Below, piece by piece: positions 22,010 to 34,446 of a DNA stretch of 64,000 bases (position 1 is its first letter; each line of letters begins with the position of its first letter). The notes below the pieces were generated by a model. It made no database searches. It was not told the origin of the DNA and saw only the letters and a list, made by a program, of their open reading frames with translations. Source of the DNA: Cenococcum geophilum 1.58 (Eukaryota > Ascomycota > Dothideomycetes > Gloniales > Gloniaceae); the NCBI GenBank assembly GCA_001692895.1, contig KV748204.1:1454771-1518770 (forward strand). The letters run 5' to 3'. The translations under genes and the position numbers were made by a program.

Positions 22010-23215
22010 TAGTATTGCTAATAGGGGTAGGGAGCTTAGCTCGCTATTAATTCGACTCCCTATTTCTAATAGCCCTAGTATAATATATACTAGGTTCTTA
22101 GGCTAGTATAGGTTTACACGGAGTCTAACTTTTACCTTCTCTATATAAATTGTCTCCTTTTTATATTTAGGACAGGTTAGTAACTAGGAGTTATACTTTC
22201 CTTAGCAGAGGGTGCACTTCTACTAGTTAGCCTTGTATTTTTTTATATTATAATCTTAAGTGGAGCATCTTCCGCATATTTCTTGTTTACAATATTAGGT
22301 TCCTATATATCCGTAATAGTAGCATTTAAAACATCGCTTTACTAGGTAGGCTCTATTAAACCTTTTAGTTTTCTTATAGGTACTATCCTAGTAAAGAACC
22401 TCCGCGTATATCGTAGTATTTGCACCTAGTATAGTCTTAAATTCTAGCACTAAAGAGGCATCTCTTTACTTCTCCTTTAGGGGCCTAAGCCACCTCTAGC
22501 TAACAATCCTATAACTACTAAGTACTCTCTAATTTTCTAGCTTAAATTTCCTAATAACGGCCTCCTTCTCTATATTATTAACTAAACGTATAGGTATATT
22601 ATGTGTAACTACTCCGTATATAGGCTTAATTACCTAAGCACTTCTCCCTAAGGTCTTTTTATCTCCGTATCTACGCAAGTCATCTACCTGCGCTAGTATT
22701 TCTGTAAAAATAATGACGTCTCCTAACCTAAGGATCCGTGGCGCGGTGATCCGTGCCTTATTTATAAAAGCGTTTCCCAATTTAGATAACGCGTTATTTA
22801 GTTTTTTTAAAATGTTTTTATAAGGCTCTTTAAGTGTCTAAAGAAGCTCCGCGTCTACCTTCTTACTAAATTTAATAACTATATATCGGTATTCCGGTGC
22901 TACTAGCGTTAGAGTAACGCTAGGTAAGAGGCGGGACTATACGGACGGGGGTAGTGGTGCGGCTGCAGCAACGTTCGCCCAGCTTTAAACGGCTAACTGT
23001 GGGCTTCTGCTTTGTGCGGTAGGGGGTATAGCTGTCTTTTAGTTATATTTAATGTAATCTACTGCGTTTTTTTATAGCTTCTGTTTGGCGTTTAAGACGC
23101 GTAAAGGTCTCTTCTAGTTTCTTTCCTAAGGGCTATTTAAGGGCAGTTTTAATGTATTTTAACACTAAATTAAAGAAGGGCTTATATACCCTGTACGGGA
23201 GGGCCTTCCCGTCCG
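22010..23215 (-). mobile_element. LINE D: ORF1 part of a non-LTR element, RIP-mutated
   Basis: On the minus strand a zinc-knuckle array is visible at about 22,345-22,258. It reads KRCFKCYYYGYIGT, a stop, then YCKQEICGRCS, that is Cys-x2-Cys-x4-(Tyr in place of His)-x4-Cys followed by further Cys pairs. This is the usual C-terminus of ORF1 in fungal Tad1-like LINEs. The 5' end of the element would be near 23,215, where composition changes sharply to GC-balanced DNA. The 3' part is missing here, because element A begins at 22,004 and probably split the LINE. In-frame stops make it non-functional. I found no target duplication for D itself. Confidence 0.6.
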
Positions 23216-23220
23216 ATTTT

Positions 23221-23812
23221 TCGTGCGGCGGAGTGCCGAATTTGAGGATTTTGGCGATTTTAACCGTGATGTTTTAACCGTGCGCGTTGTGGTTTAGGTT
23301 GACGCGTCCCACTTTAGGCCAACGACCCTTCTTTTTAGCTATCTCTAGGTATCAAACGATAGCTAGAGGGCCTATGGGAAGAATGCAGCTTGAATTAGAA
23401 CGCTAGGGGTTGTGGTTGTAGAGTTATTTCAAATTTTCAATTTTCGCAAAGATTCGTGTTTTTTTTCGCGAGAGGGTAAAAGAGTGATTTGGCATTATGT
23501 AATATGCTGAGACTTTTTGGACGCTCGGTGGAGAATTCGTTGGTGATAAGGAGCAGTATGCCCGCACGTGCGCGTAGTGCACGTACCAGTCCACCGGGGG
23601 GTCTGATTTATGAGATAACACACACCCATCTTCGAAATCACAGTCCTCGGAATCATCTTCACTAGCCTGTCTCACCTTGACCTGACTTAAGGAGACTACC
23701 CAGAACTAGCTAGACCATCGATTGTGTATTAGGCGACGAAAGGTGCTATTGCCAACGGTGGAAAGAAGAAGAATCTGAACGAGGTGCCCGACATTTTCCT
23801 GCTGCGTTGAAA
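23221..23812 (+). promoter_or_regulatory. Upstream region of the reductase gene
   Basis: About 590 bp of GC-balanced DNA without RIP traces lies between the LINE D edge and the gene start. It has no convincing ORF. A palindromic CACGTG (E-box type) lies at 23,565-23,570, followed by GTGCACGTAC. An 8-bp-stem hairpin lies at 23,336-23,365. No canonical TATA box was seen. The start context AAAATGT has A at -3. Promoter role is inferred from position. Confidence 0.5.
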
Positions 23813-26800
23813 ATGTCCCAAGCCCCGGATCCGACAATCGACCTTCATTGGGGTGATTATCGTGGAGGTAAGATATAATGCGTTTAATTTCACCTCTTGT
23901 TCCACTTACTTCAGCACCCTTCTCACCTATCTACTACAGCCATCCATGAAATTTTCGCATCCAATGCCAAGCGCTTTCCAAACAGGCAATGTGTCATTGA
24001 AACCAAGAGCCCACGAATCGCTCAGCGCACTTTCACATATCGCCAGATCAACGAGAGCTCCAACCAGTTAGCACACCACTTCTTGGCCCACGGGTGCGAA
24101 GTGGGGGATGTTGTCATGATATATGCCTATCGAGGGTCGGTTCTTCCTCTGCTTCCTCTCTCTCGTTACTGACTGACCAGGATGTAGGGTTGACCTTGTG
24201 GTTGCCTATATGGGGGCCCTCAAAGCCGGCGCAACTGTCAGCGTACTTGATCCACAGTACCCTCCAGAGCGCCAGAGGATACTGTTGGACGTTGCGAGCC
24301 CTAGATTCCTTGTCTGTATCCAGAGAGCTAGTGAGGAGTTCGGCAAGCCTTCTGACGTTGTTATGGACTTTATTGCGAGCAACCTAAGCATCAAGTCTAC
24401 TGTTCCAGCGCTAGAGCTTTCTGGTAATGGGGAGCTTACCGGGGGCATTGTCGACGGCAAAGATTGCCTCGAACCCTGGGTCTCCGGCAGAGAGGAATTT
24501 TCTCATGTCCTGGTTGGCCCGGATTCGGTTCCTACTCTGAGTTTTACGAGCGGATCTGAGGGTAGGCCGAAGGGCGTCCAGGGACGCCACTTCTCACTGA
24601 CCTATTACCTACCTTGGATGGCAGAAAGATTTGGCCTTTCAGAGGAGGACAGATTCACCCTTTTATCGGGCATAGCCCATGATCCGGTGCAAGTAAGCTA
24701 TTCTCTATCCGAATATCCCCACTCACTTCTGTGATACGGAAGATCTAACTAGCGTATACAAAGAGAGATATCTTCACCCCGCTTTTCCTAGGCGCCAAAC
24801 TAGTTGTTCCTCCGACAGATGTGATTACCTACGAGCGGCTCGCAGAATGGATGAAAGAGCACAGCGTCACAGTAACCCACTTGACTCCTGCTATGGTCAG
24901 TATGGTCGCTTCTAATGCCGCTGTCGATTTTCAGACTAAGCCAATCCGCAGGGCCAAATTCTCGTTGGCGGAGCCACAACTCAATTCCCCTCCCTTCGGA
25001 ACGCCTTCTTCGTCGGTGATCTCCTGACTAAAAAAGATTGTAAGAAACTACGCGGCCTCGCACCCAATGCTACCGTGATAAACCTCTATGGCTCGACCGA
25101 GACGCAGCGTGCCGTATCATTTTTTGAAGTCCCAAGCAAAGCCAACAATCCTGCGTTTCTTGACTACCTACCAGATATCATTCCGGTTGGCCATGGTATG
25201 CTGCATGTCCAGCTCTTAGTTGTTGATCGTGAGGACAGGACCAGGCTTTGTGGCGCTGGTGAGCAAGGGGAACTGTTCCTGCGAGCAGGGGGTCTCGCAG
25301 AGGGTTACCTAGGAAACGACGAAAAGACGGCAGAACTCAATCATTCAAAGTTTCTACCCAACTGGTTTGTCGATTCTACCAAGTGGACACAGCAATATGA
25401 CCACCAGATGACTTTGGGAGGTCATGAGGCTTGGAGGAAGCTTTTTAAAGGACCACGAGATCGTATATATAGAACTGGTGATCTTGGTCGACTCCGTGCT
25501 GACGGAAGTGTCGAGTGTATAGGCCGGATTGATTCGCAGGTCAAGATACGTGGTTTTCGAATTGAGCTAGGTGAGATCGATGTATTCTTATCACAGTACC
25601 AATTTGTGCGCGAAAACATCACAGTAGTTCGAAGAGATAAGGACGAGGAGCAAACACTCGTCACTTATTTCGTTCCCGAGACAAAGCGGTGGCTCCAATA
25701 CCTTCAGCAGCAGGAAGATGGGAGATTCACCGAGCAGGATATACAAGATGAGTCGATGGGAGGAATGCTTAGACGGTTCAAGTCGCTGTCTGACGACTGC
25801 AAGAAGTTTCTTGCGACCAAGATTCCCAAATACGCTGTTCCTAGCATCGTTATTCCTCTATCTCGGATGCCCTTAAGTATGTTCCCCCGATGAAGCATAT
25901 CCATATTTAGCCTAACAAACAGCTCCCAGATCCGAACGGCAAGATAGACAGACCCTCACTCCCCTTCCCCGATGTGGCAGATCTCGCTCTTCTCTCCAAG
26001 AGGAGGGCTTCGTCCATAACTGCTAATTTGACCGACACCCAGACTCGACTAGCTAGGATATGGGCATCAGTGCTTCCCAACCGCTCTGCACGAATGTTTG
26101 TACCGGCTTCCAACTTCTTTGATGAAGGCGGTCACTCCATCCTCGCACAGCAGATGTTTTTCCGTCTTAAGAAAGAATGGAAGGATATCGACGTACCAGT
26201 GAGCGTTATATTTCAGTCCCAGACCCTCGAGGCTCTTGCCGCAGAGATTGATCGAGCCCAAGACCCTATTGGTCTTCGCCTCGACGCGATGCCTCTCCCT
26301 GGAGACGGAAATGTTGAGGATGAGGCGTATGCAGCGGACGCGAGGGATCTGGTGCGTCAACTTCCCGAGTCCATTCGGAGTGCAGCAATAGAGTGCGACT
26401 ACGCAAATACCCCTCCCACTGTGTTCCTGACTGGCGCCACGGGCTTCCTAGGCTCATACATCCTGAACGAGCTCCTCGAGGGCCCTACCAAAGCGCATGT
26501 TATTGCGCACGTGCGAGCCAAGGACACAGCCGCAGGTCTAGCTCGACTTGAGGCAACAGCCAATGCCTTCGGCCTGTGGTCCCCAACCTGGACATCTACA
26601 TCCAGGCTCGAGGTCGTGGTAGGGGATATCTCCAAGTCACGCCTCGGTCTATCCCAGAACATCTGGGATCGCCTCTCCGACGAGGTAGATACCGTCATCC
26701 ACAACGGCGCACAGGTTAATTGGATGCTGCCGTATTCAAGCCTACGGGCGGCCAACGTGCTTAGCACACTGGCTTGCATCCGGCTCTGCGCCACTGGAAA

Positions 26801-27674
26801 GCCAAAGCGATTAGCATTCGTCAGCTCAACCTCGACACTGGACAATGAGTACTACTTCCGTCTCTCGCGGGAGCTTGGAACCGCTGTGTTGGAGGCGGAC
26901 GACCTGGAGGGTAGTTGCAAGGGTCTTAGCACGGGTTATGGGCAGTCTAAGTGGGCGAGTGAGTTTGTGGTGCGCGAGGCCGGACGGCGGGGCCTCGTGG
27001 GTGCCGTTGTTCGCCCGGGATATGTCACAGGGGATCCGAGATCTGGCATTTCGGTTACGGACGACTTTTTAGTCAGGCTGTGGAAAGGGTGTTTGCAGGT
27101 GGGAGCGCGCCCTAACATTGCAAACACGGCCAACGTAGTTCCTGTCACGCAGGTCAGCCGCATCGTTGTCGCCGCGGCGTTTCATCTCCCTGCTGCTCTC
27201 GGGCAGCTCTTGGGCGTGGCTCAGGTTACCAGCCATCCGCGCCTGACGTTAAATGATTGGATTGGTGCTCTTGAGGGGTATGGGTATCCTGTGCCGATGG
27301 TATCGTATCAGGAGTGGTGCACGAAGATCACGGAGTACGTAAGTGAGGACGCCAAGGAAGAGCATGCTCTGCTCCCACTCTTCCACTTCGTGGTGGGAGA
27401 CTTGCCTGGGAACTCCATTGCCCCGGAGCTAGATGATGCGAATGCAGCAGCGGCGCTGGGGCCATATGGTAAAGAGACGGGTAATCAGGGGGATCCTCTA
27501 GCTGCAAACACCGTAGATGCGCAAACTCTCGGCATGTACTTGGCGTACCTAGTTGCAGTGGGCTTCCTGCCTGCGCCGGTGAAGAAGGGCGAGTTTGAGT
27601 TACCAAGGGTCGATGGTTTGAGGTTACAGGCTTTAGTTGCAGGACAACTTGGTGGCAGGTCTGCAAGGCCGTGA
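23813..27674 (+). CDS. Alpha-aminoadipate reductase-like protein (Lys2-type, A-T-R), 6 exons
   Basis: Adenylates a carboxylic acid (L-alpha-aminoadipate in true Lys2), loads it on a phosphopantetheine carrier and reduces it with NADPH to the semialdehyde. Exons: 23813-23867, 23940-24135, 24188-24692, 24764-24895, 24952-25876, 25930-27674; 3,558 nt, 1,185 aa. All introns are GT-AG and restore the Lys2 alignment, e.g. PDPT-IDLHWGDYRG/AIHEIF and LTPAM/GQILVGG. Adenylation motifs: LSFTSGSEGRPKG (201-213), NLYGSTETQRAV (340-351), YRTGDLG (469-475), QVKIRGFRIELGEID (to 506), PNGKID (606-611). Carrier: FFDEGGHSI with Ser674. Reductase: TGATGFLG (772-779), YGQSK (941-945), RPGYVTG (966-972). All key residues are present. 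It starts at the adenylation domain; about 200 N-terminal residues of yeast Lys2 (1,392 aa) are absent, and the frame upstream has no ATG before a stop at 23,711-23,713. A partner 4'-phosphopantetheinyl transferase is required. Lysine enzyme or secondary paralogue is undecided. Confidence 0.93.
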
Positions 27675-27746
27675 AAAGTGGCCGTAGAGCATGAAGGCGC
27701 CCGGCAATGGCATTATAAATCTTCAGTTTCTAATGTGTACCACTTA
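27675..27746 (+). other. 3' flank of the reductase gene
   Basis: 72 bp between the stop codon and the MITE. ATTATAAATC near 27,711 could serve as a weak poly(A) positioning element. Nothing else is visible. Confidence 0.35.
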
Positions 27747-27892
27747 ACGTAGGTGATGGGGTTATGAAGGTGACCCTAGTTATGAAGGTTTGCAGGTTTT
27801 GCAAACAAATTTCGTCGATGCGCCCTGCTTCGTCTGTGCTCCAACACTTTGATGTTCATTGTTCAACCCCTTTATAACCCTATCACCTACGT
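27747..27892. mobile_element. MITE with 24-bp inverted repeats and TA duplication
   Basis: A 146-bp element. The left end reads ACGTAGGTGATGGGGTTATG, and the right end is its inverse with two mismatches over 24 bp. Both sides carry TA (27,745-27,746 and 27,893-27,894), the target duplication of Tc1/mariner-pogo (Fot-like) transposons. It has no coding capacity and includes an inner palindrome TTTGCAGGTTTTGCAAA. Composition is normal, so it has escaped the mutation seen further right. It probably lies in the 3' UTR or terminator of the reductase gene. Confidence 0.85.
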
Positions 27893-28723
27893 TAATTATA
27901 AAAAGCTCTTTTTATATAAAACTTATATATATAAAATGTAAAAGCTTTAGTAATAGAATTAAATCTATTAATAACCTATATATAAAGATTTTAAATTAAG
28001 GAGAAGGAATAAAATTATTAGGAGCTATTTAATAAGAAGCCTTTAAAGGGCCGCCAAAGCACTAGCATTAGGAAAACTAGAGACTGGTAAGGGCTAGCCT
28101 ATAGCTGGCCCTGGGTACTATTAGCTGAACCCATTGGCCTACTTATATACACTTGTTAACGTTAGCTATATAGAGATACGTTTTAAAAGTCTTTGCCGCT
28201 AAGCCAGCCTACTACTAAGGTAGAAAGATAACGCACACTTCCTTTATGCTAAGATATTCCTTAGTAAATTTAAATATAAACTTAAGTATGATATTATAAG
28301 GCCCGCCCTTTAGGTTTTAAATAAGTATAACTATTATATATTAGTAGTATAAGTTTAGAAAAGCCTTAGGTCGGCTTATAGTATAAAGACCTAGTTATAT
28401 TAAGAAATATACTTATATTTAATATTGTCTAACTATATATTACTTCCTTATTATAACTAAGTTAGTCTTAAAGACTAGGGCGAGGTCCTCCGCGTCTATA
28501 ATAGTCTTTTTTTACCTTTTTTTTTTTAAACTTAGACTATGTTTCTTTACTAGTTTCTAAAGTACCTAATAAAGATATCTTAGCTCCGCCTTACCTTACT
28601 ATATTAAAGGATTAACTATAAGGTAAGGATATAGATAGGGAGTCTAATAATAGAATAATAGGGTATATTATATAGATAGATAAATCCTTAAGAAAAAAAG
28701 GAGGAGTCTATATGCGAGGTAGG
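27893..28723. other. RIP-affected AT-rich stretch, unidentified
   Basis: 830 bp with sharply rising AT content. There is no frame longer than a few dozen codons, no LTR and no recognisable domain. A short GGGCTAGCC...GGCCC hairpin lies near 28,088. It may be the decayed edge of an older element or RIP spread into unique DNA. Confidence 0.4.
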
Positions 28724-28950
28724 TGTTAGCGACTTAGTCAATTAAGGCATGGGTATGGCAAAAGGGACGCGCAAGCCTATACGATTGGATTGTCTATAAA
28801 CGAGAATCTAAAGCTAGGGAAAGGAAAGGAGAAGAAGAGTAGCGCCGTTCGATGTTTTATAAGATCTTCGCGTCACGTGACCGCAATATGTGGTAATCTA
28901 TAGCAACTTGCCGGTGCGTAGTTCTGCCAAGTCCTACTAGTGCCGTAATA
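28724..28950 (-). repeat. Left (3') LTR of element E
   Basis: 227 bp, paired with 34,447-34,673. Confidence 0.88.
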
Positions 28951-29176
28951 TTACCCCCCCCTCCAAAAAAGCCTGCCCTTAGGCTTTATTGCTAAAAGTC
29001 TTAGCAAGAGAATCTAACTAATTAGATAACTTTAACCGCTGGTTAAAGTTCCTAGATATTTTAAGACCTTATATAACTAAGAAATTTCTAGGGCGTTTTT
29101 ATCCTTATATTCTTCTAGTAGCTTATTATCTTTATTATACTAGTATTCTATTTATTTATCTAGGTACTTTAGCGGT

Positions 29177-29179
29177 NNN
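29177..29179. other. Three ambiguous bases (N) in element E
   Basis: NNN at the 3' end of the pol region of element E. Confidence 0.95.
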
Positions 29180-32100
29180 GGTTTATTAGGGTAATAGCTA
29201 TAAAACTCCTAAAGCTTATAGGGTACTAAGTGGGGTCTAAGTTATATCCTTTCTAACTAATATAATACTTTAACGTTCCCTTTACAAGTTTATAGGCTAG
29301 TATTTCTTTAATTTCCTATTTATTATTATCGTTAACTTAGATTAGCAAAGGAGGTTTATTCTTTTATTTGGGTAGTAGGTTATTTATAGCTTTCTATAGC
29401 TTATCTAGTAAAAAAATAGGGTAAACTTTAATTAAGTTTAGGAGCTTAACTTTATATAAGTTGCCTACTTTATTAAGAATCTTATAAGGTCCTACTATCT
29501 TATAGTCTAGCTTATAACTAGGCCGTTTTGTTTTTTAGTTCTTTATTATAACCTAGACTATATTACTTATAGTAAAGTCAGGCTCGCGCCTATGCTTATT
29601 TGCCTACTATTCTATTAATTTTTAAGCCTTTTTTAGGTTTGTATGGGCTACTTTCTAGGCTTCTTCTAAGCGCTTAGCGTACTGCTAGGCCTCCTTATAA
29701 GATAGTTTTTCGCGTATAGTCTAGGGCCCTTCTAGTCTTTCCTAGTTAAAGCTTATGCGGGGTAGGTAACCCATTTTTAGTTAAATAGGGGCAAATCCAG
29801 TAGAGTTGTAAGGTAGGGTGGCTTGGGCGTAGTTTATTAAGGGTAACAGTTTAGCCTAGTTATTCTAGAAATAGTTAATAAAAGGCCGGAGTCTCTAGTT
29901 TAAGTATTAATTTATAATCTCTGTTTAACTATCTATTTAGGGGTAATATACTATAAAAAGCTTTAGCTTAATGCCTAGGATCTAGGTAAACTTATTCTAA
30001 AAGGCTAATATAAACTGCGGCCTATAGTCGGATATAATAGTATCTAGTAGTCCGTAAATTTAGTAGACGTAGTAAATATATAATTAGGCCGCCTTTTTAA
30101 TATTAATATTTTTATAATAAGGAATTAAAAACGGGCGCTTACCAAAGTAGTTAATTAGGATTATAACTATATTATATCTGTTACGGTCTAGAGGTAGCTT
30201 ATAAAAGTCTATAGAGATATATTACTAGGGGCGATTAGGTATTAGAAGGGGTTTTAATAGTCCTAGGGTCTTATTGTATAGAATTGTAAACCTATAGCAG
30301 TTATTATAGTTCCGTATATAGTGGTTAATATCTATAATTATTCTAGGCTAGTAGTAGCGGTTGCTAATAATCCTATAGGTCTTATTTTTTCTAGGGTAGG
30401 CTATAGAGACCTAGGTATATACTTTGGCAATAAGCTAAGTCCGTAAGTTCTATTCCTCTACTACTACTAGCTATTTATAGTGCTTAAGTAGTTTACTTTT
30501 AAGGGACTATAGGCTAGAAACGTTCTTTGCCTTTTAGCGGTACTCCTATAGAGAAGGGGCCGTACGGTTTACCTATAGCAGTTTATTAATAAGGTTTAGT
30601 TCTATAGAGTTAATAGGGCATATCTTGGCATTTAAAGAGTTTATATTTAGTTCTGCCCGTATCTAGGAGTTAAGGTGCTTTAGTTATAGTAGCGCTTAGG
30701 TCCGTAATAAGATCTTTACGGCTATTTAGTTATTTATATCCTATTTACGCCTTATAAAAGCATCTATATGGTTAGTGGCGCCTAGCCTATATATAATTAG
30801 GAAATTAAATTAAGATAGGGTGTCCGCCTAGCGCGCCTATTAGGCTATAAGGGCCTTTATTATTATAAAATATTCTAAGGCCTTATAATTGGAAACTACC
30901 TAGATAGACTTAGGGGTGCCTTCTAGTTAGGCTTACCAGTGCTAAAAGCTAGAGATAATAGCCAGTATTTCTTTATTATAAATTGGGTAGTTTAGCTTAA
31001 TATCTACTATAGTCTTTAAATAGTAAGTAATAGGGTACTATTCTCCGTCTGTTTACTTTTAGGAGTAAATACTAGCTATAATACTATCTAAGGCATCAGT
31101 TTCTAGTATTAAGGGCCATTCTAGGTTAAAGTAGGCGAGTAAGGAAGTAGAGACTAGAGCTCGTTAAAGGCCTACTTATATGCGGTGTTAAAGTAAAAGG
31201 GCTAGTCCTTGTAGGTAAGTAGGCTTAATGGCCAGGTAATTCTATTATAGTTCTTAATAAAGCGTTAGTAGAAGTTATAGAACCCTAAAAATAACTACAC
31301 CCCATTTATAGTCCTTAGAGGTACCTATTAGTTAATTATAGCTATCTTTTCTAGGTCTGCCTTAATCCCGTTTATACTAATAATAAACCCTAGGTACTTT
31401 ATATACTTAATACTAAATTCTAACTTCTTAATATTGGCTTGGAGGCTAGCTTCCTAAAGCCGTTATAGGACTTTATAGATATACTCTTTATATTCTAGTT
31501 TATTTTTAAAGCAAATTATAATATTATCTAGGTATACTATATAGAAGTTATTAAGGTAGTTAAATAGTATATTATTTATGTATCGTTAGTATATAGCCAG
31601 TCCGTTAGTTAGTTTAAAAGGTAGTACTTTATATTTATACGTTCTATAATAGGTCTAAAATATAATAAGGTCTTCTAATCTAGGGTTTATTCTAATTTGG
31701 TAAAAAGCCTAGCGGATATTAAGCTTTGTAAAGATCTTAGCTCTACTTATTTAGGCTAGAGTCTTATTAAGTAAAGGTAGTAGGTAGCGGTCTTTAAGGG
31801 TTAAATTATTAAGCTTATAGTAGTTAATATAGAAATAAAGTCCTCTATTTGGCTTTTTAGTAAAAAGAATAGGTAAGTTAAAAGGGGCTTAACTAGGCTT
31901 AATAAAGCCCTTATCTAGGTTATTAATAAGATACTGCTTTATAGCCTATAATTTAGCAGTAGATTACTATTGGAGGGGGCTATAGCTAAGGGTAACCACC
32001 TTATCCGGCTTAATTTTAATCTTATAGTTATACGGTTAGTAAGGCGGGAGTATATTAGACGCTGCTTTGGAGAAAGTATTTTTAAATTTCTAGTATTAAT

Positions 32101-34446
32101 GGGGTAGTTTTTGTTCTACTAGCTTCTTATCTATAAACTTACCTTTCCCTTAAGCTAGGGCTTCTTTCTCTTTAATTATTTAATTAATTTCGTATAAGCT
32201 AGTTATAAAGGTAATAGTATTAGGCTAAACTAGGTTCTAGTAGAACCCTATAGCGCCAATGTAGTAGATATTAACTAGTAGGAAGTCCATAGGTTTCTTT
32301 ACGGATATTTATTAGGCCGTATTTTGCGGTATAAGGTTTATAGTCTTTCTTAGCTTATATTCTATTTTCCGTAAGTTATCCTTTTAGTCTATTAGTTTAG
32401 TATATTGTCTAATATCCCTAGCCTTCCTTTATAGCTGCGTAGGGCCTAAGTTCTCTATTAGGGACTTAGCTAGGCTACTACCAACTTCCTAAGTCTTTAG
32501 TGCGGGTAGTATAATATAGGTAGTCTAGGGGCGGCATAGTATACGGGTCCGTTATAAATTAAGCTATATATCCTTCTTAAAAGCCTAGTCCCTACGTGTC
32601 GCATTAGCCTAGTAAATAGTGTTTATCTGCGGCTGTATAAGGTTTTCTATTATAATACTAATCTCTTTTATAAAGGAAGGCATTAGGGGTATAGTTTTGG
32701 GCTAAATAAGCTGCCTATTTTATATATTAAGCTATAAGCCTAAATAGGCTAGCTATTTTTTTCCTAAGATTATATTATAGCTCCTAAGGCCTATAATAAA
32801 GAAAGGGATATTATACTACCTTTATTTATTAACGCGGAGGTAGATCTATAAGATAGTTATAATAGGTAGCCCTATCCGTCCGTTATAACCATAAATAGGG
32901 ATTAATTTAGGCAGTTCTTTAAGGGGTATATTTAAAAAGTTAACTAGTTTTGCAGCGCACTTTGTGTTAATTAAGGTAAAGGTATTTACTCCTAAGTTAG
33001 CTAAAGCAAAGGTTAAAACTTAATATTTATTACAGAATAAAGTATAAGGGATAGTGTAGCTTCTTTTACTAACTAGCTAACCTAGATTAATATATAATAT
33101 ATTAATCCCTTTTAACCCTAAAAAAGAGTCTTCCTTTAGAGTTTCTTTTTTTAAGCTCTATATTATCCTCCTAGATTGATAGGACCTTATTTATCTTTAC
33201 CTTTATTAGGCAGTTCCTTATAGGGTAGCCTATTTAACCGTATAAGAAGTAAGCTCCTTAATCGCTAAGGGCCTATATATAGGGGTTACTATATATAGGC
33301 CGGGTATATACTAGGCCTATAGTGGGGGTAGCTACGCGGCTAGCTGCTAGGTTAACTATAGGAGTTGCCAATTATGCTAGGGTACTATAGGCCGTACTTA
33401 TAGTACTTACGGCTTAGTTTATAAGGTTTCTAGTTTTTAGCTAATTAGCATATACCTTAATTTAACGGAGGCCTTAGTTAATAGCTAGGCAATAGTCTAT
33501 AAGTTCCTTTAATATCTATACCGTAGTATAAGCTAGTAATACGGCCCGCTATAGATCTAGGGTAAGCTTATTAAAGAGGTCTAGCAGTAGGTCTTTTTAG
33601 GAGATTTGGGCCTATTTAGCCAGGTATAAAAAGTGGGTTTAGAAGGCTAAGAAGGTCTCCGTTATTTTTATATTTAGGCTTTTATAGCTAAGGTAGGCGT
33701 TTTATACTTTAAAAGGGTCTTTATAAATAAAAGATAAGTATTTAATTATTTCTTCTTTAGAGATAAAGGGGTCTGCTAAGTCTTTAATATATTATAGGCG
33801 TAAATGCATTTAGGCGTCTCCGCTAGTACGGCCAAAGATATAGGCTATTCTAGCTCGGGCGTTAGGGAAGTAGTTTATATTAACTTTAAGCTTATCCTGT
33901 AATTAAAGCTTCTAATTATTAAATATAGGGTTGGTTTTATCTATAAGTGATAGGAGATCCACGACCTTTACTAACTACTTTAGTACTATATAGGCCTTAG
34001 TAGATCTGCTAAGGCGCTAAGATAGGGCCTAAAGGACTATAGTAAGTCTTTAGTTATTTAATAATGACTTATTATTAGATATAGGGGTATTTCTGGCTTT
34101 AAGTAGCTCTTATAGTTGTTTAATTTCGGCATTAGTAGCTATAAGCTCCGCCTAGGGGGTTAAAACGTTAATTATTTCTTTATCTGAAGTATTTAAGGGT
34201 CCTATAGCTGCTTTACCTACTGCTATGTTTTATAGCATAGTAGTAGGTATATTAGGTAATTTTAGGTAATTTCTTTAGGGGTTCTAGTCTATATGTATCT
34301 TATAGGTCCTTTCCTTAGGATTTTATTCTATTCTTTTAGGTCCTATCCTTATAGTTCTAGTAATGTCCTTAGGGTTCTATTCTATGTTCTTATAGATATA
34401 TTTAAGTTCCTTCTTAGGAAGAAAGAGTAGAGAAAGCTTTAGATAA

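Noticed and set aside
23336-23365. Hairpin TAGCTATC...GATAGCTA upstream of the gene
   Set aside because: An 8-bp stem alone is weak evidence for a regulatory site.
23424-23675. 83-codon minus-strand frame upstream of the reductase
   Set aside because: Biased composition, no domain, lies in the presumed promoter; possible but unsupported.
24890-25000. Apparent frameshift in the adenylation domain between LTPAM and FPSLRN
   Set aside because: A 56-nt GT-AG intron (24,896-24,951) removes it and restores GQILVGGATTQFPSLRNAFFVGD, matching Lys2 proteins.
26399-26845. 148-codon minus-strand frame and other frames inside the reductase gene
   Set aside because: Shadows of the long GC-rich exon on the other strand.
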